64,000 nucleotides of DNA from Myxococcota bacterium (GTDB taxonomy: Bacteria > Myxococcota_A > UBA796 > JAJRTE01), in assembly GCA_024278455.1 (NCBI GenBank), contig JAJRTE010000091.1, positions 1-64,000 of the forward strand, read 5' to 3'. Positions 1 to 8,339 of this stretch are shown here, piece by piece (positions within the stretch are counted from its first letter, which is position 1; each line of letters starts with the position of its first letter). A program made the translations under genes and the position numbers. Under the pieces are notes generated by a model. It was not told where the DNA came from. It saw nothing but the letters and a program-made list of their open reading frames with translations, and searched no databases.

Positions 1-336
<336 letters not shown>

Positions 337-386
337 TGATGAAGGGTGCGGTTCGTGCGATTCGAGGTGCTTGCGGTCAGCAGTTC

Positions 387-700
387 CTAGTAGCGGGCGA
401 GTCCTCGAGCCGCTGACACGATATCGGCGACCGGGGGGGGGATGGCTTCCTCGAGGGTGGGGGAGTAGGCCACGGGGCAGTCCAGGGCGCCGACGCGCCG
501 GACGGGGGCGTCGAGCCATTCGAAGCAGTTTTCTCCGATCCAGGCGGCGAGTTCCGTGCCGAATCCTGCGGTCAGGGCGTCTTCGTGGACGACCAGTGCC
601 CGCCCGGTCCGCCGACGCTCCTGGCTATCGTCTCATGGTCCACCGGGCTCACCGTCCGGAGATCGATCACCTCGACGCTGGTGCCTTCCGGAGCGCGGTG
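387..700 (-). pseudogene. Remnant of pyruvate/2-oxoacid dehydrogenase E1 beta, C-terminal part
   Basis: Reading leftward from about 700, one frame gives EGTSVEVIDLRTVSPVDHET, the strand before the C-terminal lobe of transketolase-type E1 beta subunits. Near 605 the frame is lost. The next frame continues with GRALVVHEDALTAGFGTELA, then LDAPVRRVGALDCPVAYSPT and a TAG stop at 387-389. Both pieces match the end of E1-beta proteins (PdhB/BkdB type) in order, so this is a frameshifted 3' fragment of about 100 codons. The first two thirds of the gene are absent; the methyltransferase gene ends at 746, just upstream. No E1-alpha or E2 gene is in the window. A sequencing slip could explain the frameshift but not the missing 5' part. 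Confidence 0.7.
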
Positions 701-745
701 GGAGCCTCGGAAGATGGCGGTGTATGGGGACAGCGTCGGGCCCTG

Positions 746-2332
746 TCAATCCTCGACCGGGGACTTTCGAGCGAACGGGTCGGCCCGACTACGATTGCCG
801 CTCGAGCCCGGCGCGTATTGCGATCGCCGGGGCCGTTCCCGCTCCACGAAGTCCGCGCCCGGCCGAAGAGTCACGCCCCTGTCCAGATCGATCTGGTTGA
901 GCAACCGGGCGGTGATGGGCCGTTTCTCTCCCGGGAACATGCGGGAGCGGAGGAACAGGCGGACATCCTCGGTGTGGAGGAAGGCGGCGAGTGCCTCGGC
1001 CTCCTCCCGCGTCGCGCAGGGTACGAAGTAGCACGTATCGTCGAACAGGACGGGTTTGCCCTGCTCCGGCCCGACGATGCGAAACTCCGGGGTCCTGTGC
1101 AGGGCGGAAACGGCCACCTTCCACGGAGAAAACGAGTAGGGCCCGATGCCGAAGATCGAGAAGCGAGCCTTGCCATGGTAGATACGACTCGCACGCTGGT
1201 CCAGGAGGCTGGCATGGGCGACGAGGTAGGCCCAGGTCCGGGGCGCGTCCCGGGACAGCCGCGCCGTGTCCTCCCCGGGATGGGCTTGCGGGACCACCAG
1301 GTGGCGGTTCGAGGCCGTCAACCGCCCGGAAGCCAGATCGGCTCCCTTGACCAGCGGAAGACAGTGCGCATCCTCGATGTCCACCGATTCGCCCAATCCG
1401 TTCCAGTACCGCCCGTGCCTCCTGGTCAGCTCCATGACTCGAGCACAGTCGTGCTTGACGCCCGAACGCCAGCAGCGTGCGCCTGACCGGCGATGGTGGG
1501 AGACGGGAGCGGCGGGGGAACGGACAAGGTGCCGCGTCTTCGTGTACGCTTCCGCGTCTGCCACCAGCACCCCATCGACCATCCCGAACGTTCCGCCGGG
1601 ATCCGCCGCCTGCAGCGAAGGATAGATCGTGCACACCTCGCGTCCTCGCCGCCCGATGCAGACCTCGAGAAGACAGGCATCCACGCATGCCCCGAAATGG
1701 CGCCGCGCGTCGATGCGGTAGACTCGAGCATCCGCCACCGGCAGCGTGCGACGCCAGGCGTGCGCCAACGCCTTCCGGGCGACCGAGAACTTGCACAGCA
1801 TCGCCAGGGTTCCGTGCCGGTCCGCGAGCCACTCGAGGCACCTTTCGATCATCCACAGCGAGATATCGAAGTTCGCCCTTCCCGTGATCGCGTCGATCCC
1901 GTGGAGGCCTGTTCGGTTGTGCCTTGCCGGCCGGTTGGCGGATCGAAGCGCCCCGAGGTTCGAGGTGGTCACCCATGGCGGGTTCCCCAGGATCAGCAGC
2001 GGATCTGGCAGGCGGCCCAGGAGCACGGGCCAATCGAACGTGAAGAAGTCTCCGCGCACCACGGATACCAGGCCAGGATGGTGCCTCGAGGTACGCGCAG
2101 ACGCCTCGAGCAGATGTGCACGGTCGATCTCGACGCCGACCACGGTCTCCACGGACGGGAACGCGGCCATCGCTGCCAGCAGGAACGCGCCGCGGCCACA
2201 CGTCGGCTCGAGGATGGCGGCCGGGTGCACTCCCCGTTTCGCCAGGAACTTGCAGACGCTGGATGCCAACCCCACCGGTGTCTGGAAGTCCCCGCGGGCA
2301 ATCGTGGCAGGAGGTCGAGCCTGTTTCTTCAT
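746..2332 (-). CDS. N6-adenine DNA methyltransferase (Eco57I/type IIG-like), apparently orphan
   Basis: A 528-residue protein. The start ATG at 2332 (MKKQARPPA) is preferred over an upstream in-frame ATG because the extra 21 residues have no family character. The S-adenosylmethionine-binding motif I is LEPTCGRGAF (residues 41-50), followed by an acidic residue in VVGVEIDRAH. The catalytic motif IV is NPPW (residues 117-120), the form used by gamma-class and Eco57I-like adenine methylases. The C-terminal half probably recognises the target sequence. I see no nuclease domain and no restriction partner beside it, so it may be an orphan methylase or the modification part of a decayed system. The last 30 residues are Arg/Ser-rich and may be non-native, because the gene ends at the junction with the E1-beta remnant. 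Confidence 0.75.
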   Translation of the reverse strand: MKKQARPPATIARGDFQTPVGLASSVCKFLAKRGVHPAAILEPTCGRGAFLLAAMAAFPSVETVVGVEIDRAHLLEASARTSRHHPGLVSVVRGDFFTFDWPVLLGRLPDPLLILGNPPWVTTSNLGALRSANRPARHNRTGLHGIDAITGRANFDISLWMIERCLEWLADRHGTLAMLCKFSVARKALAHAWRRTLPVADARVYRIDARRHFGACVDACLLEVCIGRRGREVCTIYPSLQAADPGGTFGMVDGVLVADAEAYTKTRHLVRSPAAPVSHHRRSGARCWRSGVKHDCARVMELTRRHGRYWNGLGESVDIEDAHCLPLVKGADLASGRLTASNRHLVVPQAHPGEDTARLSRDAPRTWAYLVAHASLLDQRASRIYHGKARFSIFGIGPYSFSPWKVAVSALHRTPEFRIVGPEQGKPVLFDDTCYFVPCATREEAEALAAFLHTEDVRLFLRSRMFPGEKRPITARLLNQIDLDRGVTLRPGADFVERERPRRSQYAPGSSGNRSRADPFARKSPVED

Positions 2333-2607
2333 GAGGACCCCCGGGGGCTGGACGCGGCCCGCTCCGTCCGACGGCCATGCCCCGGCGGTGGCCATCGGCA
2401 GTCCGCCATGCGCCGGGCGCTCTCGCCGAATCCTGGCCGCCAGACCCTACGAGGATAGCCGTTCCGTCGCGGCCTTGAAAGAAGCTTTCCACCGTTCCGA
2501 ACCGGCCATGCAGAAACGACGGCGTTCAGTCGTGGTGTCATGCTACCGATATCCATGAACAGGGATGGTCCAGGTGGCACCCAATCTGTCCCCGGCGAGG
2601 TTCCCCG

Positions 2608-2636
2608 TTGCCGCCGGCAGGGGGGAGTGCTATCTT
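2608..2636 (+). promoter_or_regulatory. Putative sigma-70-type promoter for the WD40 gene
   Basis: TTGCCG (2608-2613) and TATCTT (2631-2636) are separated by 17 bases, with TGC directly before the -10 element (extended -10). The start codon is 42 bases beyond. The remaining divergent spacer between the methyltransferase and this gene (2333-2607) shows no other clear signal. Confidence 0.45.
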
Positions 2637-2678
2637 CTCAGGTGTAGCCGTGGCAGGAACATCATCGCGAGGCTGTCG

Positions 2679-3782
2679 ATGCACAAGTTCGTTTTGCTGA
2701 GCCTGTTGTCGATGATTGCCGCGCCGCGCGCGTCAGGTGGCGAACCGCAGCTCGATCCGACCCCGCTCACGTCACCGCCGACCCACTCCGAGTCTTTGCG
2801 GGGTCGCAAGCCGCCGATCCGGGTGACGGCAGCGCCATTTCGTGTCTACGGACATCCAGAGCCGGTTCTTTCGGTCGCGTTTCGTCCTGATGGGCTCTTC
2901 CTTGCTGCCGGGTGCGCCAAGGGGAAGGTCTGGTTGTGGCCCGTGGGAACGGGGGGCGGCTACGAATCGCTGGCGGCCCACCGGAAGGGCGTGACCGCGA
3001 TCGCGTTCAACCCCCAGGGCACCGAGATGGCAACCGGCGGCAAGGACGGCCTCGTCAGGATCTGGGACCTCGAGACCATGGAGGCGGAAACCTGGCTGGA
3101 CAAAAGCCACCGGGATACCGTGACGGCAGTGGCCTTTCTGGCCGGAGGCACACTGATCGCCAGCGCCAGCGAAGACGATTCGGTCTGGGTGCGCAACGTG
3201 ATCACCGGGAGGCGGCACGTGGCCTATTTCGGCCACAGTGCGGCGGTGACCGGGATCGTGGTCTCCCCGGAAGCCGCGTGCGTGATCAGCGGCGGGAAAG
3301 ACGAGTCGTTGCAGAGCTGGAGCCTGGAGACCGGGGAACAGGTGGACTTCTCGACCCAGAAAGCGAAGGTGACCGCCCTGGCACTGAACCGGGAAGGCCG
3401 CATGCTGGCATCGGGCACCTCGGATGGCGTGATCGAAATCCGCCGCACGGACGGGTGCGGCGTGCACACCGTCGCGTTGCGATTCGCATCCTCGCACCGG
3501 ACCGTTCGCACCATGGCGTTCTCCGGGAACGGCAAGTTCCTCTATTCCGCGGGCGACGACCATCGTATCGCGGTTTGGGATCTCGAGACCGGCTTCCAGG
3601 TGGAGGAAATCGTTGGTCACGAATCCCCCGTGACCGCCATCGCATTGAGCACCGGGGATCGATGGCTGGCCACTGCCAGCCTGGACAAGACCGTGCGACT
3701 GTGGAAGCGATCTGACGCCACGCCGGTATCTTCGCGGCAGGTTTCCTCGTCGATCCGGACCGTTGACGAGGTTCCGCAGTAA
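2679..3782 (+). CDS. Secreted WD40 beta-propeller protein
   Basis: A 367-residue protein. The ATG at 2679 has a GAGG ribosome site and opens a classical signal peptide (MHKFVLLSLLSMIAAPRASG). After a Pro/Thr-rich linker there are seven consecutive WD40-type repeats, each ending in a variant of the Trp-Asp strand (VRIWDLE, IAVWDLE, VRLWKR). That is enough for one closed seven-bladed propeller. Some blades lack the canonical GH or WD residues (SVWVRNV, VIEIRRT). Propellers of this kind are binding scaffolds; no enzyme domain is attached, so the partner is unknown. The signal sequence suggests export to the periplasm or beyond. It stands alone, divergent from the methyltransferase. Confidence 0.8.
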   Translation: MHKFVLLSLLSMIAAPRASGGEPQLDPTPLTSPPTHSESLRGRKPPIRVTAAPFRVYGHPEPVLSVAFRPDGLFLAAGCAKGKVWLWPVGTGGGYESLAAHRKGVTAIAFNPQGTEMATGGKDGLVRIWDLETMEAETWLDKSHRDTVTAVAFLAGGTLIASASEDDSVWVRNVITGRRHVAYFGHSAAVTGIVVSPEAACVISGGKDESLQSWSLETGEQVDFSTQKAKVTALALNREGRMLASGTSDGVIEIRRTDGCGVHTVALRFASSHRTVRTMAFSGNGKFLYSAGDDHRIAVWDLETGFQVEEIVGHESPVTAIALSTGDRWLATASLDKTVRLWKRSDATPVSSRQVSSSIRTVDEVPQ

Positions 3783-3902
3783 TCCTCTCGCCCCATCGAG
3801 CTGACCGTCGGATGATGAGGCGGGACGGTCGCTTGTGCCCGCGCTCCCCGGTGCCGATCTGCGTCTCACCCGCGTCCTCCGGCGGGTTCTCCCAGAAAAG
3901 CA

Positions 3903-3941
3903 GTAAGCGCTCCATAGACCCCACCTACCGCCCGGCTATCG
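3903..3941 (+). mobile_element. Solitary IS66-type terminal sequence
   Basis: The sequence begins GTAAGCGCTC, the usual start of IS66-family terminal repeats, and continues through CCCCACCTACCGCCCGGCTA. The same roughly 38-base stretch, with a few mismatches, lies at 34772-34810 directly ahead of an IS66 tnpA relic. No transposase follows here; the next gene belongs to the defence island. I read it as an IS66 end left after deletion or rearrangement. The rest of the 3783-3982 spacer holds nothing else recognised. Confidence 0.55.
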
Positions 3942-3982
3942 TCCATTCGTCTGAATAGAGTCTCGCTCATTCGTTCACGTCC

Positions 3983-4741
3983 TCATGCTATCGTTGCCAC
4001 GGGAAGGTGACCGGGGCGTTGCTCCTGGGCTCGTGGCCGCTCGGGCATCTCGTCCCAGACCTGCCCATCGAGAAGCCGCCCGGCCTTCTTCTTGTTCGTG
4101 CCACCCCATTGCTTGAAGAAGAACGGCACGGCGGCGACACGGCACTGGTCGCGGATCTCCAGCACCCAGGACTTGCGCATGGGACGGGCGCGAGGCCCCG
4201 ACTCGCCCCCGACGATCACCCAGTCGATGCCATCCAAATCGAGATGCGGAAGGGGGCCGAGCAACGGCTCCAGCGACAGGAACTTGATGGACGCGTCGGT
4301 TCTCCGGAGGTGGTCGATCCGGGACGCGTACCGCTGGCTCTCGACGCTCACGCCCATCCACACGTTCGGCGGCCACTCGATGTTCGGGCTGAGCCGTTCA
4401 AGCCGCGCAGCGCGCTTGGTGAGGACCTGGAAGCTGTGCCAGTGAGCCCGTCGCATCACGTCGAACACCCGCTGGATGAACAACTCGGGCGCCTGCTCGT
4501 GGAAGAGGTCGCTCATGGAGTTCACGAACACGACCCGTGGCTTTCTCCACCGGAGCGGCACCTCGAGGACGTGTTCGTGCATCGCGAGTTCGAAGCCGCG
4601 CACGTAGTTGGGCTGGCCCATGGCCTGGAGCCGCTTCGCCATGCGCTCGGCATAGCAGTGCTTGCAACCCGGGCTGATCTTCGTGCACCCGGTTAGCGGG
4701 TTCCAGGTCGACTCGGTCCATTCGATCGCAGACTTCGCCAT
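3983..4741 (-). CDS. Gp37/Gp68-family three-Cys protein (DUF5131)
   Basis: A 252-residue protein starting MAKSAIEWTESTWNPLTGCT. This opening and the three cysteines C19, C26 and C29 (CX6CX2C) identify the phage Gp37/Gp68-like family, which looks related to radical-SAM enzymes through a cysteine cluster of unusual spacing. Later family blocks include VWMGVSVESQ, FLSLEPLLGP, WVIVGGESGP and FFFKQWGG. The start ATG shares one base with the stop of the upstream TcmP gene (TGATG), so the two are translationally coupled. TcmP is the named partner of this family. Biochemical function is not established. It is the last gene of the leftward island operon. Confidence 0.85.
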   Translation of the reverse strand: MAKSAIEWTESTWNPLTGCTKISPGCKHCYAERMAKRLQAMGQPNYVRGFELAMHEHVLEVPLRWRKPRVVFVNSMSDLFHEQAPELFIQRVFDVMRRAHWHSFQVLTKRAARLERLSPNIEWPPNVWMGVSVESQRYASRIDHLRRTDASIKFLSLEPLLGPLPHLDLDGIDWVIVGGESGPRARPMRKSWVLEIRDQCRVAAVPFFFKQWGGTNKKKAGRLLDGQVWDEMPERPRAQEQRPGHLPVATIA

Positions 4742-5649
4742 CAACCGACCCCCTTGAGGATGTGGTTGGCGATGCTGAGAGCGATGCGTTGTCCGGCCTT
4801 GCTCTCGCTGCCGACGGCAAAGCACAGGAGGTAAAGCGGGCAGTTCGTGCTGTTGCGCAGCACGCCCGGCCGGGGGGCCACAGCGGGAAACACTGCACGA
4901 AGTCGATCCAGGAAGTAGTCACCGATCTTCCCGGTCGTGGCCTTGATGACCTTCTCCCGCTCATTCCCGAAGAGGTCGGTGGTCACCTGGACATCGTAGA
5001 AGGCGTCATACCAGTCGGTAGAACCGAGAAGGAGATCAAGCCTCTGGCGCCAGCTCTCCGGGATGTCGCCGCTCCGTGTGAGGAGCCGATTCACGCCGAT
5101 GCCGAGCGGAAAGAGGATCCACAGATCGATGGCCCTGGTAGCCGCTATGGCCTCTATGGTCACCCACTCGACCTGCATGCCGTAGGGGTCCAGAAACAGC
5201 ACGGCTCGATGCTTCGACCAGTCGGCACGACAGAGCGCTTGGATCACGTCGTTGGCGTCCCCTTGGCGGACGTCGATGTCTCCCGCGAAGTCTGGGAACT
5301 CCTGCTTCAACAACTCGAGCTGCTTGCACCGCTGAGTCTTGCTCTCGATGAAGATGTACTTGTCGAACCGTGGGTCAGTTCGCAGAGCCAGGCGTGCCGA
5401 TCCATCGAGTAGCTGTTGCGGTTCCGCCTCGGCGAGACCCGGGAGCGCGAGCTGATCTCGGTCGTCCTCATCCTTCCCGTTCCGTGCTGCCCTGTAGCCC
5501 GTGCCCGCAAAGGCATCGATGTAGCCCTTCCTGAACGACGTGTTCTTCAACGCGGTGGTGTACGCCGAGAGGTACCTGGAGATCACCTCGAGTTTCTTCG
5601 AGGTCCAGCTCCCCCCGAAACGATGAACACTGCGCGACGTCGTGGCCAT
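4741..5649 (-). CDS. tcmP: Three-Cys-motif partner protein TcmP
   Basis: A 302-residue protein. It carries the TcmP signature blocks: WTSKKLEVISRYL near the N-terminus, YIDAFAGTG (a methyltransferase-like nucleotide loop) near residue 45, FIESKTQRCKQLE, and LFLDPYGMQVEW. TcmP proteins occur next to Gp37/Gp68-type three-Cys proteins, and here the two genes overlap by one base. The fold looks like a Rossmann methyltransferase relative, but the substrate is unknown. It starts 10 bases after the stop of res, so it probably belongs to the restriction operon. Placement inside a restriction/toxin-antitoxin operon suggests a role in defence or nucleic-acid modification; that part is inference. Confidence 0.88.
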   Translation of the reverse strand: MATTSRSVHRFGGSWTSKKLEVISRYLSAYTTALKNTSFRKGYIDAFAGTGYRAARNGKDEDDRDQLALPGLAEAEPQQLLDGSARLALRTDPRFDKYIFIESKTQRCKQLELLKQEFPDFAGDIDVRQGDANDVIQALCRADWSKHRAVLFLDPYGMQVEWVTIEAIAATRAIDLWILFPLGIGVNRLLTRSGDIPESWRQRLDLLLGSTDWYDAFYDVQVTTDLFGNEREKVIKATTGKIGDYFLDRLRAVFPAVAPRPGVLRNSTNCPLYLLCFAVGSESKAGQRIALSIANHILKGVG

Positions 5650-5658
5650 GGATCCTCC

Positions 5659-8331
5659 CTACCTGATGTCGTCCGCCGACGTCGCGACGGCGAAGTCCAC
5701 GCCGAGATACTCGAAATGGACCATGCCGCACCGAATCTTGCCGGACTCATCGGGCCGTAGCTTGTCCAGGTCCCTCGTCCCCTTGGTCTCCCGGACCAGG
5801 TACACGGTCTCGTCGCGCTGGAGCACGATGGCCCAGTCGGGGTTGTAGTCGCCCACCGGGGTCGGGACCTTGAACCACCCGGGCAGCTTCACGAAGAGCC
5901 GGATGTCCGTCCGGGTGTCGAGCGATCTCGCGAACGCCCTCTCGATCTCCGAGTCGAACGCGATGGCCTCGTAGATCGACTTCTCGACCTCGATCAGCCG
6001 CTGCTCGTAGGTCTCGAACTCCCGCGGGAAATCCCCGACGGGGTACGCGGCGTCCTCGCCTTGCAGCAGTTCGTACTTGATGCCCTCGATCATCAGCTCC
6101 TGCAACGTTCGATGGATCGCCTTCACCGCCTCGTCCAGGAAGTGCTGCGGGTTCACGGCGACGTCTGCCAGCCGGCGGGACCTGACCAGGATCGAGGCGA
6201 GCGTCGTGCGCGTGAGGTTCGTCTCGCGCTGCAGGTAGGCCAGGAGGTCGGGCACCATGTTCGTGCCTCGCTCGAGGGCCGCCTCCCGGATCGCCAGCAC
6301 CGTGTGCGTGAGCCCATGCTCATCGACCCCGATGCCCGTCTTCTTCGTAAGGATCTTCGGAGCCTCGATGGCGGGCATCTTGCGGATCGCGTCCGTGGCC
6401 CGGTCGATGAGGGCCTCCGTCGAGTACTCGACCGCGTACCGGGTCTTGTGCTTGATCTTGTTCCACAGCGCGTGGAAGTCCTCGTCGAGCGGCTTGCGCT
6501 TGACGGTGCGGCGCTCGCGCTTGTTCTTGACGCGCCCCTCGAAGGACTCGCCGCAGTCCTCCTCGATCTCGGTCTGCAACCGGCGGGCGAAGTCCTCGTA
6601 GCTCTCGTTGGCGACCACGGTCAGCCGGTTGATCTGCTCGTCGTGGCTGCGGTCGCCGTTCGCCCTCACCGGGAGGCGTAGGCCGCGGCCGATCTCCTGG
6701 CGCTTCTTCACCTCCGACTTGGTTTCGTTCAGGGTGCAGATCTGGAAGACGTTGGGGTTGTCCCAGCCCTCGCGGAGCGCGGAGTGGCTGAAGATGAAAC
6801 GCAGCGGCTCCTCCGGCGACAGCAGCCGCTCCTTATCCCGCATGATCAGCGCGTAGGCCTCGTCGTCCGCCTTCGTATTGCCGCGCGTGTCCTTCGCATG
6901 TCCCTTTCGGTCCTGGGCGAAGTAGCCGTTGTGGACCTGGTCCACCGGCGGCAGCTTCAGATCGCGATACGCCGGCTCGGCAGCGAGCTTCTCGTACTCC
7001 TCGACGAACCACCTCCGGATCTTCCCGTCCCCCGTGGCGTAGTTCGCCACGCGATCGATGAAGAACAGCGACAGCACCTTCATGCGCCGCTCCTCGGGGA
7101 GCCGACGGATGGCGAGTTCCTTGTCGAGGTGCTCGGTGATGGTCTGGCGGATCTGCACGCGCATCACGTCGTCGGCGCGAGTCCCCTCAGCCTGCCCCTG
7201 GTAGACGCGATGGCCGTTGGCGAAGGCGACGTAGCCGTGCGCAGCGTTGATCTCGCTGACGATCCAGCCACGGTAGTTCGCTCGCTCCTTGCTCACGTCG
7301 AAGAGGTCCGTGCCGTTCTTGCGGATGGTGACCGCCTTGCGCCTCGGTCCGCCCTTGCCCTGGACGTCGATCTTGAGCCTGGCGACGGGTCCGGACGGGC
7401 GCGCATCGATGGAGAGCACCTCGAGGCAGGGCTTGTTGAAGTCCTCCTCGTCGAGCACCGAGTCCACCTCGATGTGCTTGACCAGCTTCATGTCGTAGGC
7501 CGCAACGGGGCCCAGCCGGTAGACCAGGTTGTACGCGTTGCGGTGCGTCGCGGAGTAGCGCAGCGTGCAGAGCGGGTTCAGGCTGGCGATCGCCGCCCGG
7601 GCCTTGTCGCTCTCCATGTTCTGCGGCTCGTCCACGATGACGACGGGGCACGTGGCCTGGATGAACTCGATGGGCCTCCTGCCCGAAAGGCGGTCCTGCT
7701 CCTGGTTGAGGACGTTGGTGTCCTTGTTGAACGCGTCGATGTTGATGACCAGCACCTGGACCTGGTTGCTCGACGCGAACTGGCGCAGCTTCGACACCTG
7801 CTTGGAATCGTAGACCCAGGCGTCGACCGGCACCTTGCCGTAGATCGCCTCGAAGTGCTCCCGCGTGACCTCGATGTTCTTCAGCACACCCTCGCGGATG
7901 GCCACGCTCGGCACGACGATGATGAACTTCGTGAAGCCGTACCGCTGGTTCAGCTCGTAGATGGTGCGCAGGTAGACGTAAGTCTTGCCGGTCCCGGTCT
8001 CCATCTCGATGGAGAAGTGCGGGATCCCTCGTCGTGGGTCGTCGTCTCCGTGAAGGCTCGGCGTGGTGAGAAGCGCCGGCGACCCCCTTTCACCAAGACG
8101 CGGCTCGTCGTCCTTCCGGATCCCGTTGCGCTCCTGGACACGCCGGAGGTTCTCCGTCAGCGCCTCGACGCTCAGGACAAGCCGGTTGCCATAGCCAAGC
8201 TCGGAGAACAGGGCGCCCGGGGTGCCGATCTCGAACTCGCCGTGGGCCAGGGGCTGCCCCTCGAAGAGATCGATGACGGCGTCGATGGCGTCGCGCTGGT
8301 ACTTGAGGTCGCTCTGAAACTTGAGCTTCAT
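5659..8331 (-). CDS. res: Type III restriction enzyme, Res subunit
   Basis: An 890-residue protein with superfamily 2 translocase motifs: Walker A METGTGKTY (around residues 110-118), DEPQ box (234-237), SATH, and motif VI EIGRGLRLPV. The C-terminal nuclease region has the PD-(D/E)XK pattern in NPDWAIVLQRDETVYLVRETKG. Length and order match type III Res, which with Mod translocates on DNA and cuts between head-to-head sites. The gene starts 8 bases after the end of mod on the same strand. Res appears intact, whereas mod carries a stop codon. Because type III cleavage needs a Mod-Res complex, loss of Mod would leave Res silent. Confidence 0.92.
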   Translation of the reverse strand: MKLKFQSDLKYQRDAIDAVIDLFEGQPLAHGEFEIGTPGALFSELGYGNRLVLSVEALTENLRRVQERNGIRKDDEPRLGERGSPALLTTPSLHGDDDPRRGIPHFSIEMETGTGKTYVYLRTIYELNQRYGFTKFIIVVPSVAIREGVLKNIEVTREHFEAIYGKVPVDAWVYDSKQVSKLRQFASSNQVQVLVINIDAFNKDTNVLNQEQDRLSGRRPIEFIQATCPVVIVDEPQNMESDKARAAIASLNPLCTLRYSATHRNAYNLVYRLGPVAAYDMKLVKHIEVDSVLDEEDFNKPCLEVLSIDARPSGPVARLKIDVQGKGGPRRKAVTIRKNGTDLFDVSKERANYRGWIVSEINAAHGYVAFANGHRVYQGQAEGTRADDVMRVQIRQTITEHLDKELAIRRLPEERRMKVLSLFFIDRVANYATGDGKIRRWFVEEYEKLAAEPAYRDLKLPPVDQVHNGYFAQDRKGHAKDTRGNTKADDEAYALIMRDKERLLSPEEPLRFIFSHSALREGWDNPNVFQICTLNETKSEVKKRQEIGRGLRLPVRANGDRSHDEQINRLTVVANESYEDFARRLQTEIEEDCGESFEGRVKNKRERRTVKRKPLDEDFHALWNKIKHKTRYAVEYSTEALIDRATDAIRKMPAIEAPKILTKKTGIGVDEHGLTHTVLAIREAALERGTNMVPDLLAYLQRETNLTRTTLASILVRSRRLADVAVNPQHFLDEAVKAIHRTLQELMIEGIKYELLQGEDAAYPVGDFPREFETYEQRLIEVEKSIYEAIAFDSEIERAFARSLDTRTDIRLFVKLPGWFKVPTPVGDYNPDWAIVLQRDETVYLVRETKGTRDLDKLRPDESGKIRCGMVHFEYLGVDFAVATSADDIR

Positions 8332-8339
8332 GGCCCCCC

